Below are positions 43,697 through 50,862 of a stretch of 64,000 nucleotides of DNA, in pieces. A program made the position numbers and the translations under genes. The stretch is taken from assembly GCF_030345795.1 (NCBI RefSeq), contig NZ_JAUALB010000001.1, positions 2,041,001 through 2,105,000 on the forward strand, given 5' to 3'. Under the pieces are notes generated by a model. That model was not told where the DNA came from and ran no database searches. It saw only the letters and a list, made by a program, of their open reading frames with translations. This stretch comes from Micromonospora sp. WMMA1363. Lineage in GTDB: Bacteria; Actinomycetota; Actinomycetes; Mycobacteriales; Micromonosporaceae. The first letter of the stretch is position 1, and each line of letters starts with the position of its first letter.

Positions 43697-44464
43697 CTAC
43701 GCCCGATGGGCCGCCCACTTACAGGTCCAGGCCGCGAGGTCGTGCACCCAACCCAACGTGCTCTGCCGCGACTTGCTGGCCCACTTCGAGGCGTTGCGTG
43801 CCGCGAAGTCGTCCAGCACCTCGGGATCCGTCTCAGCCCAGGCGGGGAACTGAGCCAACCAGTCTTCCGCCTGCTCGGGGCTGTGGCCGCCGCCAATCAA
43901 CCACTGGACGAGCAACGCCAGCTCGACCCACGGTGCCGCCTTGGTTGCGTACGCCCAGTCGACAATCCGTAGGCCGTGCGTGGTGACGATCAGGTTGGCC
44001 GGGTTCAGGTCGGAGTGGATGAGCGTGTCGCCGTCCGCCTGACGGGTGAAGCCGAGCCGCGTCTCCGGCGTGAACCACGCCCCGGGCGGGGCTACGCTCT
44101 CCTGGAGCCCCTTGAGCGCCACGCCCAGCAGGTCGAGATCCGCGCCTCCGGGCGAGAGGTCGGCGTGGGAGCCGGCAAGAAGCTCGGCCCCCACTACCAA
44201 CCATCCGTCGCGCTCGACATGCCAGAGGGTGGCCGGCGGGAACCGGTCGACAGCCCCGGTCGCCGCCAGCTCGTAGCGAAGTGACCGGACGCCCAGATCG
44301 CCCGAAGCCGCCTTGACGAAGGCCTTGCTGGTCGAGCCGATGACGGCCGACGCGATCTCCGCATGGTTGCCACTCGGCGCCGGGTAGACGCCGACGATGC
44401 CGCCGACTCGCTCGGCCACCTCCGCTGCGACAGCGTCGGGCAGGGCGATCCAGTCACTACGCAT
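43697..44464 (-). CDS. APH-fold phosphotransferase family protein
   Basis: The 255-residue protein has the aminoglycoside phosphotransferase/choline kinase fold. LIHSDLNPANLIV is the catalytic loop with Asp and Asn, and LRIVDWAYATKAAPWVELAL supplies the metal-binding Asp. The N-terminal lobe is short, and SKAFVKAA carries the ATP Lys. Such proteins in actinomycetes phosphorylate diverse small molecules, and a resistance role cannot be assumed. GAGAGG precedes the ATG. It lies 14 bp after a GRDP-like gene, probably in one operon. Confidence 0.78.
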   Translation of the reverse strand: MRSDWIALPDAVAAEVAERVGGIVGVYPAPSGNHAEIASAVIGSTSKAFVKAASGDLGVRSLRYELAATGAVDRFPPATLWHVERDGWLVVGAELLAGSHADLSPGGADLDLLGVALKGLQESVAPPGAWFTPETRLGFTRQADGDTLIHSDLNPANLIVTTHGLRIVDWAYATKAAPWVELALLVQWLIGGGHSPEQAEDWLAQFPAWAETDPEVLDDFAARNASKWASKSRQSTLGWVHDLAAWTCKWAAHRA

Positions 44465-44477
44465 GGTTACCTCTCTG

Positions 44478-44966
44478 TCACTTGCTGCCTGGCGTCGGCG
44501 GGTTCGGCGGGCAGCACGACTCGGCCTCGCCGTACCAGAACTCCATGTCGACCCGGTAGCCCGTCGCGTGCAGTGCCGCGAGCGTGAAGGTTACGGCAGT
44601 CCCGTCCATCATCCCCTCCGTGAGGATCGGGATATGGTGGACGAAGCCCCCGGCGATTTGGTCGCAGGCGGCGGCGTACGGCTTCGTGTGCTGGAGTACG
44701 GAGTGCCACACCGCGTCGACCGGGAGGGTCGGCACGACGCGACCGATCGACCCGTCCGGCAGGGGCATCCCGAAGTCCGGGTTGTTGACGTTGTCGGCGT
44801 GTGCCTTGATGAATACCAAGAACTGCTCGACGGCCCGCTCGGCGTAGTGCTTGGTGACGTGCCGGTCGGCCGCGAAGTAGTCGACCAGCTTGCCGAACGT
44901 CTCGGGGTCGACGAGGGTTCGGGGTTCCTCGGCGGTCTTGCTCGGGGTGTTGACGGCGATACTCAA
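44478..44966 (-). CDS. Glycine-rich-domain-protein-like (GRDP/DUF1399-like) small protein
   Basis: The 162-residue protein has the motif VDAVWHSVLQHTKPYAAAC followed by FVHHIPIL, close to the conserved VDxxWHxHLxxTxxY and HHxP signature of glycine-rich-domain-containing proteins. Biochemical function is unknown. The start is probably TTG 44966, behind AAGGAGGAG, though spacing is short; the frame stays open upstream to 45125. The C-terminus is Cys/Pro-rich (SCCPPNPPTPG). It is upstream of, and probably coupled with, the phosphotransferase. Confidence 0.6.
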   Translation of the reverse strand: MSIAVNTPSKTAEEPRTLVDPETFGKLVDYFAADRHVTKHYAERAVEQFLVFIKAHADNVNNPDFGMPLPDGSIGRVVPTLPVDAVWHSVLQHTKPYAAACDQIAGGFVHHIPILTEGMMDGTAVTFTLAALHATGYRVDMEFWYGEAESCCPPNPPTPGSK

Positions 44967-45063
44967 GTCTCCTCCTTCAATCGGTGCGAAGAGGGGTTCT
45001 CCGCTCTGGTGGTGCCGTGCGCCCGTCAGTCGCCGCTTGGCCAGGGCGACGACCCGCGGGAAT

Positions 45064-45459
45064 CTATGAGCTGCCGGCCACCTCTGGGTGGTCGACAGCG
45101 GGCCTTCGGAACGGGCCCCAGGCAACGAAGCGCTCGAACACCTCGCGCGGACTCGGTCCGTCGTGGGGGTTCAGGTGATAGAGGTCGTGCATCGCCTCGT
45201 GCATCAGGCCGGCGAGGTAGATCGAGAGCGTTGCGTACTTTCCGTCGAACTCGACCTTCAGCAGGAGACGGGCTTCGGCGCACGGCCACGGATGGCCGCA
45301 TGACCGGCACGACCACATCGGCCGTAGCGGCGTGTGCGGCGGCACGCTCTCGGTGCGGTAACGAGGGTGCTCCGGCCTAGGGCCTACGGATGCTGACGGC
45401 AGCATGGTCGAGATCGCCACTACTCCCCGATTAGCCCGCATCATGGGATCGCCGGCCAT
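45064..45459 (-). CDS. CxxCGxPWPC small protein, copy 2 (gene B)
   Basis: The 131-residue protein has PPHTPLRPMWSCRSCGHPWP then CAEARLLLKVEFDG, LSIYLAGLMHEAMHDLYHLN and PHDGPSPREVFERFVAWGP. The three Cys residues and His could form a metal site; there is no recognised domain. The ATG at 45459 overlaps the gene A stop (TGATG). Compared with copy 3, the C-terminus is longer (FRRPAVDHPEVAGSS). Function unknown. Confidence 0.7.
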   Translation of the reverse strand: MAGDPMMRANRGVVAISTMLPSASVGPRPEHPRYRTESVPPHTPLRPMWSCRSCGHPWPCAEARLLLKVEFDGKYATLSIYLAGLMHEAMHDLYHLNPHDGPSPREVFERFVAWGPFRRPAVDHPEVAGSS

Positions 45460-45707
45460 CACAGCGCCCGGAGCGTCGCTAGTAGGGCCTCCAGGTAGTC
45501 GACGAGAGCGTCGTCGTCTGCGTGGACGGGGTAGATGACCCGGGCACGGCCGACAACGCGCCCGCCAGACAGCAGGCGCTCTAGTTCCTCCTCGGACACC
45601 CAGGCGGCATGACAGGCTCGATTCAGCCGGCGATTCGGATTGATGTCGTCAGCGAGAGCCACTCGGGGCTTTCGCTGCGGTAGCTGCTGCGCTATAGCTG
45701 TCGGCAT
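45459..45707 (-). CDS. Small hypothetical protein, gene A copy 2
   Basis: The 82-residue protein (QLPQRKPRVALADDINPNRR, ELERLLSGGRVVGRARVIYP, ending LATLRAL) is the second copy of gene A. The ATG at 45707 has GGGAG 7 nt upstream. It is coupled to gene B by overlapping stop and start codons. Confidence 0.68.
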   Translation of the reverse strand: MPTAIAQQLPQRKPRVALADDINPNRRLNRACHAAWVSEEELERLLSGGRVVGRARVIYPVHADDDALVDYLEALLATLRAL

Positions 45708-45906
45708 GGCTGGGCTCCCGGCTGGTGGACGTGGACAGGGCCGCCCCGCTCGCACCCCCTGCACCGGGGCGGCCCCGACAGCGCGACCGGTGGGGTTCGG
45801 GTCCCTCGGGCCGGCTCACGCCGCGTCCTTCCACCCTGACCCGTAGCCGCCTAGTCTCGGAAGTCGTTCGGCCATGTTGGAGAGAGGCTGAAGCCCCACG
45901 TTTCCG

Positions 45907-45950
45907 CCGTTCCCGTGGAGATGTCCGCCGCGTCCGGGCTACCCGGCCAT
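45907..45950. repeat. 44-bp direct repeat, right copy
   Basis: Identical to 43613-43656. It ends 13 bp before the stop codon of the methyltransferase gene, that is, just downstream of the RiPP operon. Confidence 0.88.
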
Positions 45951-45963
45951 CACCCGGCGGGAC

Positions 45964-47109
45964 TCACCCGATGATCTCGGTGGGGTTGTTGAGCCACACC
46001 TGTTGCCCGGCGGCGGTGAGCGTGACGCCGATCTGCGGGCGGCCGGGCTTGCCGTGCGCGGTCCACCGGCTGTGGAGGTCCTCCACCTCGGTCCACAGCC
46101 GGCGGGGTCCGCCCTGTTCGACGGTGCGGGTGGGGGTGTGGTGGTAGGCCCAGGAGCCGTCGGGGTGGACGAGCCATTGCACCGCGCCGTCGGGGCGGTC
46201 GATGTCGAGTCGGGCCACGTCGGGGAGCATCAGCGCCACCAGCGCGGTCCACGCCTCCCCGTCGTCGGCCAGCGGGGCGGGAAGGTGGGTTTCGTGGGTG
46301 TCGCCGGTGGCCTGCGACGCGGCGCGCACGAGCGCCGAGGTCTGTGCGGTGGGGCAGGAACGCAGCGGCATGAACGAGCCGTAGTCGTCGAGCGGGTGCC
46401 CGCTGCCCGCGCCAGTCTCGTCCACGGTCAGCCGCAGCAGCAGCCCGCCGCCGATCTCGCGGTGCAGGTTGGTCAGGATCACCCCGCCGGGGCGGGTCTG
46501 CCCGAGCCAACTGCGCGGCACCGCCGGCACGGCACACGTAGCAATGACCCGGTCATAGGGGGCGTTGCCGGGGTAGCCGGCCGCGCCGTCGGTGGCGGCC
46601 ACCGTAGGGGCGTATCCGACGGCGGTCAACGCAGTGCGCGCCCGCTCGACCAACCCGGCGTCGATGTCGACGGTGGTGACCAGCGGCGAGCCGAGCCGGT
46701 GGGCGAGGAGCGCGGCGTTGTACCCGGTGCCGGTGCCGATTTCCAACACCCGGTGCCCGTCGGCCACGTCCAGCGCGTGCAGCATGATCGCCATAAGGGC
46801 AGGTTGGGTGCTGGAACAGGTCGGCACGCCGTCGATCGGGCCGTCGCGGCGGGACGCTTCCCATCGGGCGTCGTCGCCGTCGAGTTGGGTGGGGAGCACG
46901 CTGTTGGAGTAGATCAGCTCCAACGCCCCGGGGGCGCCCGCGGCGACCGCCTCGTACCGGCTGCGGTCGGGGGTCTGGCGGAAGAAGCGGGACAGGAAGG
47001 CGTGGCGGGGCACGGTGGTGAACGCCGGCCGCCACTCCTCGGTGAGCCAGCCGTGGCCGGTCAGCTCGTCCACGAGGCGGTTGCGTAGTTGTTCGGCGGT
47101 AGCGGTCAT
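45964..47109 (-). CDS. PIMT-like RiPP methyltransferase (aspartimide-forming type)
   Basis: The 381-residue protein has the protein-L-isoaspartate O-methyltransferase fold in its N-terminal two thirds: VLPTQLDGDDARW, STQPALMAIMLHALD, and the SAM motif HRVLEIGTGTGYNAALLAHR. A C-terminal extension of about 130 residues is absent from housekeeping PIMT. Such extended enzymes occur in graspetide clusters, where they methylate a core Asp that then closes to an aspartimide (as ThfM does for fuscimiditide). The ATG at 47109 overlaps the ATP-grasp stop by 4 bp, after AAGGAG. The role here is inferred from the three-gene context. Confidence 0.85.
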   Translation of the reverse strand: MTATAEQLRNRLVDELTGHGWLTEEWRPAFTTVPRHAFLSRFFRQTPDRSRYEAVAAGAPGALELIYSNSVLPTQLDGDDARWEASRRDGPIDGVPTCSSTQPALMAIMLHALDVADGHRVLEIGTGTGYNAALLAHRLGSPLVTTVDIDAGLVERARTALTAVGYAPTVAATDGAAGYPGNAPYDRVIATCAVPAVPRSWLGQTRPGGVILTNLHREIGGGLLLRLTVDETGAGSGHPLDDYGSFMPLRSCPTAQTSALVRAASQATGDTHETHLPAPLADDGEAWTALVALMLPDVARLDIDRPDGAVQWLVHPDGSWAYHHTPTRTVEQGGPRRLWTEVEDLHSRWTAHGKPGRPQIGVTLTAAGQQVWLNNPTEIIG

Positions 47110-48062
47110 GTCGTCTCCTTGGTCAGAGCGTCGGCTATCGCGGCGGCGATGGGTAGGCCGGTGGCGTCTTGCAGCCACGCCCATTGCCCGTTGGGGTTGA
47201 TCTCCAGGAAGATCCATTCGTCGTGTGGGGTGACGATGAAGTCCAGCGCGCCGAAGCGCAGCCGCAGCCGGGCCAGCAGCCGCGACACGGCCGCGCGGAT
47301 CGCCTCGGGCACGGTCACCACCGAGTACGACAGGGCGTCGTAATCGGTGCGCCAGTCCAGCCCCGTCGCCTGCGAGGCGCCGTCGATGCGTACGGCGAAC
47401 CACGCATCATCAACGACCGTCAGCCGCACCTCGTACGCCTTGTCCACCTGCTGTTGGAACAGGTGCGCGGTGCCGGCAACGGTGTGGTCGATCTCCTCGG
47501 CGCACACCCGGTTGGTGTAGATCAGTTTCGCGGTGCCGGCCTCGGCGATCACACCGGAGCCGAGCGGCTTGACCACGGCGCCGCCGTGCTCGCGCACGAA
47601 CCGCTCCGCCGCCGCCGGCTCGTTCGTGATCAACGTCGGGGGCGCGGACAGTCCGACCGTGCCGGCAGCGGCGAGCTGGACCGGCTTGTACTCGGCACGG
47701 GCGATGTCGTGCGGGTGGTTGAGCCACAATGGATGCGCCGCGAGCACCCCGCCGAGGCCCATGCGCGCCTCACGGGTGGCCCAGCGGCGTTCTTCGTCGG
47801 TCAGGTGCGCCGGCAGCTCGAACGCGGTCGGGCGTCGGTAGTAGGCGCACCCTAAGTCGTGCAGCGCGGCACGGCGGCCGGGTAGGCGGAGGCTGCCGCG
47901 CCAGCCTCCGCCCGACTGCGCGACGAGCGTCAACGTCCGCGGGAAGTCGCCGGGGTCGCACCGGAATATCGGCACGTCCCGTGCTGCCAGTTCCGCGACC
48001 ACGTAGTCGGCGGTCACGTCGTACGGCTGGGTCAGCACAAGCACCGTGCGCTCGTCGCCCAC
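47106..48062 (-). CDS. ATP-grasp RiPP ligase (graspetide synthetase)
   Basis: The 318-residue protein belongs to the ATP-grasp ribosomal-peptide maturases of actinomycetes. An N-terminal pre-ATP-grasp region (VLVLTQPYDVTADYVVAELA, FRCDPGDFPRTL) is followed by the ATP-grasp fold with AVVKPLGSGVIAE for ATP binding and FLEINPNGQW for the Mg site. These ligases form ester or amide links between side-chain carboxylates and Thr, Ser or Lys of the precursor core. GTG 48062 follows the precursor stop after 4 bp, with GAGGAC 8 nt upstream, so expression is tightly coupled. Confidence 0.88.
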   Translation of the reverse strand: MGDERTVLVLTQPYDVTADYVVAELAARDVPIFRCDPGDFPRTLTLVAQSGGGWRGSLRLPGRRAALHDLGCAYYRRPTAFELPAHLTDEERRWATREARMGLGGVLAAHPLWLNHPHDIARAEYKPVQLAAAGTVGLSAPPTLITNEPAAAERFVREHGGAVVKPLGSGVIAEAGTAKLIYTNRVCAEEIDHTVAGTAHLFQQQVDKAYEVRLTVVDDAWFAVRIDGASQATGLDWRTDYDALSYSVVTVPEAIRAAVSRLLARLRLRFGALDFIVTPHDEWIFLEINPNGQWAWLQDATGLPIAAAIADALTKETT

Positions 48063-48066
48063 CGGC

Positions 48067-48405
48067 TCAGTCCTCGGTATGGTCGATGTCGGAATCCATG
48101 CTCTTGTACCCGTCGGACGTCTTGGTGCTGGTCTGCCCGGTCGAGTGTTTGCCGTAGACCGGGACTCCGGTCGTGTTGACCGACATCTGACGGTCGGCGT
48201 CGTAGTGCACCGTCGTCAGGTCGACCGGGATCGACGTGGGCGCGGTGGCGAACCGCAGCCCGAACGGCCGCCGGTCGGCGGCCGTCGGCGCACTGCCGTC
48301 GCTGACGACGGCTCCCAGCGGACGGCCCAGGGGCAGGTACGAGGCGACCGGGAACAGCGGGTCATCGAGCGTCGGACGGGATACGGCGGGGGTGGTCGGG
48401 GACAT
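48067..48405 (-). CDS. Graspetide precursor peptide
   Basis: The 112-residue peptide has the signature of putative ATP-grasp-modified RiPP precursors: a leader with RRPFGLRFATA (residues 45-55) followed by VHYDADRQMSV (67-76). The C-terminal core is rich in nucleophiles and acids, TSTKTSDGYKSMDSDIDHTE at about residues 92-111. A single Asp-Gly pair (residues 98-99) is a natural aspartimide site for the PIMT-like enzyme. AGGAGG lies 4 nt before the ATG at 48405. It is the first gene of the operon. Crosslink positions cannot be read from sequence. Confidence 0.82.
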   Translation of the reverse strand: MSPTTPAVSRPTLDDPLFPVASYLPLGRPLGAVVSDGSAPTAADRRPFGLRFATAPTSIPVDLTTVHYDADRQMSVNTTGVPVYGKHSTGQTSTKTSDGYKSMDSDIDHTED

Positions 48406-48694
48406 GAATCCTCCTGATGGGGAGTCGGGAGCGCTGGGGCGGGGAACCGCGCCATGCGGGCTTGGCGAGGGTAGGGCGAGACGACCTGCGGAACGGGCCA
48501 GGCCGGGAGGAGCACGCGCCGGGCGAGTCCATCGGTCACAGAATCGGATCATCGAGGCACCCGAGGTCACACCGCAGCGTCCGGCGGCGGGCCGTACTAG
48601 GCGAGTACCTTCTACTGATCGATCGTGTGGGCTGGGAGCGTTCGCGTAGTGGAGCGACGCGACGGCGGCCCCCTCACCCTCGGCGTTCGGCAGC
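48406..48694. other. Upstream region of the RiPP operon
   Basis: No gene is recognised in 289 bp. It must hold the promoter of the minus-strand RiPP operon and also lies after gene B copy 3 (same strand). The region 48590-48640 is less GC-rich than its surroundings (TAGTAC, TAGAAGGTAC on the minus strand). No box could be assigned with confidence. Confidence 0.4.
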
Positions 48695-49075
48695 TCACTC
48701 CCGCACCTCCACAGCAGGTCGGCGGTAGGGACCCCAAGCGACGAAACGCTCGAACAGATCGCGCGGGCTCGGTCCGTCGTGGGGGTTCAGGTGATAGAGG
48801 TCGTGCATCGCCTCGTACATCAGGCCGGCGAGATAGATCGAGAGGGCCGGGCACCTTCGGTCGAACTCGACCTTCAGCAGGAGACGGGCTTCGGCGCACG
48901 GCCACGGATGGCCACACGCCCGGCACGACCACATCGGCCGTAGCGGCGTGTGCGGTGGCATGTTCTCGGTGCGGTAGCGGGGGTACTCCGGCATGGGGCC
49001 GGCGGATGCTGATGGCAGCATGGTCGAGATCGCCGATACTCCCCGATTAGCCCGCATCCCGGTGTCGTCGGCCAT
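48695..49075 (-). CDS. CxxCGxPWPC small protein, copy 3 (gene B)
   Basis: The 126-residue protein has the intact family pattern: PPHTPLRPMWSCRACGHPWP then CAEARLLL, YLAGLMYEAMHDLYHLNPHD and DLFERFVAWGPYRRPAVEV. The ATG at 49075 overlaps the gene A stop (TGATG). It is the best reference copy for judging the frameshifts in copy 1. Function unknown; a zinc-binding role is possible from the Cys/His spacing. Confidence 0.72.
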   Translation of the reverse strand: MADDTGMRANRGVSAISTMLPSASAGPMPEYPRYRTENMPPHTPLRPMWSCRACGHPWPCAEARLLLKVEFDRRCPALSIYLAGLMYEAMHDLYHLNPHDGPSPRDLFERFVAWGPYRRPAVEVRE

Positions 49076-49287
49076 CACAGCGCCCGCAGGCCCGCTAGCA
49101 CAGCCTCAAGGACGTCATCGGCCGGGCGGGTGTAGACGACGCGGGCCCGGCCGACGGCACGCCCGCCAGACAGCAGCCGCTCTAGCGCCCCTTCGGACAC
49201 CCGGGCGGGCGCCGCTCGGCGACAAGGATCGATCAAGGTAACCAGCGCCACCCGGCGCTGTCGCTGCGGTAGTTGCTCGACTATCAC
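49075..49287 (-). CDS. Small hypothetical protein, gene A copy 3
   Basis: The 70-residue protein (VEQLPQRQRRVALVTLIDPC, RVSEGALERLLSGGRAVGRA, ending VLAGLRAL) is the most divergent gene A. GTG 49287 has GGGAG 6 nt upstream and overlaps the stop of a further small frame upstream (GTGA). It is coupled to gene B copy 3. Confidence 0.65.
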   Translation of the reverse strand: MIVEQLPQRQRRVALVTLIDPCRRAAPARVSEGALERLLSGGRAVGRARVVYTRPADDVLEAVLAGLRAL

Positions 49288-49568
49288 AATCGACTCCCGT
49301 TGGTCTGCGGCATTGCTAGGGAGGTGCGGCCATGGCCGCGTGGACAGCGGAGCGGGTCACCGCACGTCGGGCACCAGGTGCCCACGCGATTCATGGTCAG
49401 CAGACCCGCAAGCAGGCCAAGCGCGACGCAGCAAGAGCGGCAATGGCAGTAGTCATGGATGTCCCCAGCGTCGGATGGTCCACCAATCCCCCGTCCGGGG
49501 GCGCCGGCTAGTGGGTGATCGCTGTCGTGCCGGCGGAGGATTTGAGCATCACTTGCCACACTCGACAT
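49284..49568 (-). CDS. Possible small Cys-rich protein upstream of gene A copy 3
   Basis: The 94-residue frame contains YCHCRSCCVALGLLAGLL, then TWCPTCGDPLRCPRGHGR, suggesting a metal-binding knuckle. Its stop overlaps the gene A start by 4 bp, which supports translation. No ribosome site precedes ATG 49568, and no close equivalent stands before gene A copies 1 and 2, so it may be spurious. Confidence 0.35.
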   Translation of the reverse strand: MSSVASDAQILRRHDSDHPLAGAPGRGIGGPSDAGDIHDYCHCRSCCVALGLLAGLLTMNRVGTWCPTCGDPLRCPRGHGRTSLAMPQTNGSRL

Positions 49569-49687
49569 CGCAACGGTTCTAAGTGAGATTAGCAGATAAA
49601 TATTTACATCAGTCCGACTAGCGCACATGATGTGTCTCAGGCGAGACAACCTGGCGGCGCGACCGAGACGAGAATGTGAGGTGACCC
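49569..49687. promoter_or_regulatory. AT-rich divergent promoter region before the XRE gene
   Basis: The stretch 49578-49615 is strikingly AT-rich for this genome (GATAAATATTTACATC). It lies between the divergent small-protein genes and the XRE/DUF5753 gene. Candidate -10 boxes include TAATCT on the minus strand. It is a likely binding site of the XRE protein; no exact operator is proposed. Confidence 0.4.
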
Positions 49688-50569
49688 TTGGCAAGCACTG
49701 GATCTAGCGTCCCGAGGCGACAACTTGGCCGATTGCTGCGGCAGGCCCGCGACGAAGCCGGGATGCCGCTTGAGGCTGCGGCGAAGCAGCTTGAGTGGAG
49801 CCGAGCGCGCATGTATCGGATCGAAGGCGCGCAAACCTCCGTACGCACCCATGATGTTGAGCTGATGTGCCGAATCTATGGCACATCGGACGAAATGCGC
49901 TCGGTCCTGGTGGCGCTGGCCGCCGAAAGCAAGTCGCGCGGCTGGTGGCACGCGTACGGCGACGCCATCCCCGAATGGTTCGAGCTATACGTCGGACTTG
50001 AGGCCGCAGCCTCCGACCTCCGGCAGTATGAGCCCGCACTGATCCCCGGCCTACTACAAACCCCGGAGTACATGGTCGCCGTGTTCCAAACCAAGCCGGG
50101 ACGAACCCCAGACGAGATTGCTCGCAACGTGGCGTTGCGGATGGAGCGTCAGAGGTTGCTCACCAGGCGGGCACCGGCAGCACCCCGCCTTGAAGTCGTA
50201 ATTGATGAGTCAGTGATCCGCCGACCCATCGGAGAGATGGAGGGCTGGCGACAGCAACTCGCCCACCTGGCGAACGTGAACCAATCCCTCCCCAACGTTT
50301 CCGTTCGGGTGCTCCCTATGGGCGTCGGCCCGCATCGAGCGTCCGTTGCCGGCGCGTTCGTTGTGCTGGACTTTCCCCGGATCAGCACCCGCCCCGCTGA
50401 GCCGTCTACCGTATACAGCGAGTCACTGACCGGCAGCCTGTACCTTGACCGCCCAGGCGAGGTTGCTACATACATTGAGGTCTGGTCTACCCTCTGGGGG
50501 GCGGCGCTTGACGAGCGAGCGTCAGAGGACTTGCTAAGCAACGTGATAAAGGAGAGTTACAATGAGTGA
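49688..50569 (+). CDS. XRE regulator with DUF5753 domain
   Basis: The 293-residue regulator has an N-terminal helix-turn-helix (RQLGRLLRQARDEAGMPLEA, AKQLEWSRARMYRIEGAQTS) and a C-terminal DUF5753 domain (YEPALIPGLLQTPEYMVAVF, VIDESVIRRPIGEMEGWRQQ, VSVRVLPMGVGPHRASVAGA). It pairs with the overlapping DUF397 gene, the standard actinomycete module related to WhiJ. TTG 49688 follows GAGGTG with about 5-nt spacing. It may govern the accessory genes around it. Confidence 0.88.
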   Translation: MASTGSSVPRRQLGRLLRQARDEAGMPLEAAAKQLEWSRARMYRIEGAQTSVRTHDVELMCRIYGTSDEMRSVLVALAAESKSRGWWHAYGDAIPEWFELYVGLEAAASDLRQYEPALIPGLLQTPEYMVAVFQTKPGRTPDEIARNVALRMERQRLLTRRAPAAPRLEVVIDESVIRRPIGEMEGWRQQLAHLANVNQSLPNVSVRVLPMGVGPHRASVAGAFVVLDFPRISTRPAEPSTVYSESLTGSLYLDRPGEVATYIEVWSTLWGAALDERASEDLLSNVIKESYNE

Positions 50570-50753
50570 TCTATCGCAGGCCCTCTGGCGCAAGAGCAGC
50601 AGGAGCGGCAACGAGGGCAACTGTGTGGAGGTTGCCGACAATCTTTCCGGCGTCGTAGGCGTCCGGGACTCGAAGGACCGGACCGGGCCGGCGCTGGTGT
50701 TCGGCCCGACGGCGTGGCGGGCGTTCGTCGGCTTCGCCAAGTCGACTAGCTGA
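50562..50753 (+). CDS. DUF397 domain protein, copy 2
   Basis: The 63-residue protein (WRKSSRSGNEGNCVEVADNL, VVGVRDSKDRTGPALVFGP) closely resembles the copy at 41936. It overlaps the XRE stop by 8 bp, and AAGGAG lies 7 nt before its ATG, so the pair is co-translated. DUF397 partners modulate their cognate XRE regulators in Streptomyces. Confidence 0.88.
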   Translation: MSDLSQALWRKSSRSGNEGNCVEVADNLSGVVGVRDSKDRTGPALVFGPTAWRAFVGFAKSTS

Positions 50754-50827
50754 CGCTTGCCTCCCGCCGAGTAGTGGCCACCCCTGGCCGGGGTGGCCGG
50801 TTGGCGTTCGCCCAGCGGCGAGCACGA

Positions 50828-50862
50828 AAGGCCCGGCTCCCCATTCACGGGAGCCGGGCCTT
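50828..50862 (+). terminator. 14-bp hairpin terminator after DUF397 copy 2
   Basis: AAGGCCCGGCTCCC (50828-50841) pairs perfectly with GGGAGCCGGGCCTT (50849-50862), 7-nt loop, followed by CACTCTTTCC. The convergent pseudogene stop lies at its edge, so it may act both ways. Confidence 0.82.

Noticed and set aside
45964..48405. A lanthipeptide FxLD-type system
   Set aside because: No lanthionine dehydratase or cyclase is present. The ligase is ATP-grasp and the precursor matches the ATP-grasp-modified type.
45064..49078. Gene B proteins as flavin reductases
   Set aside because: I see no flavin-binding or reductase motif, only the Cys/His pattern, so no function is assigned.
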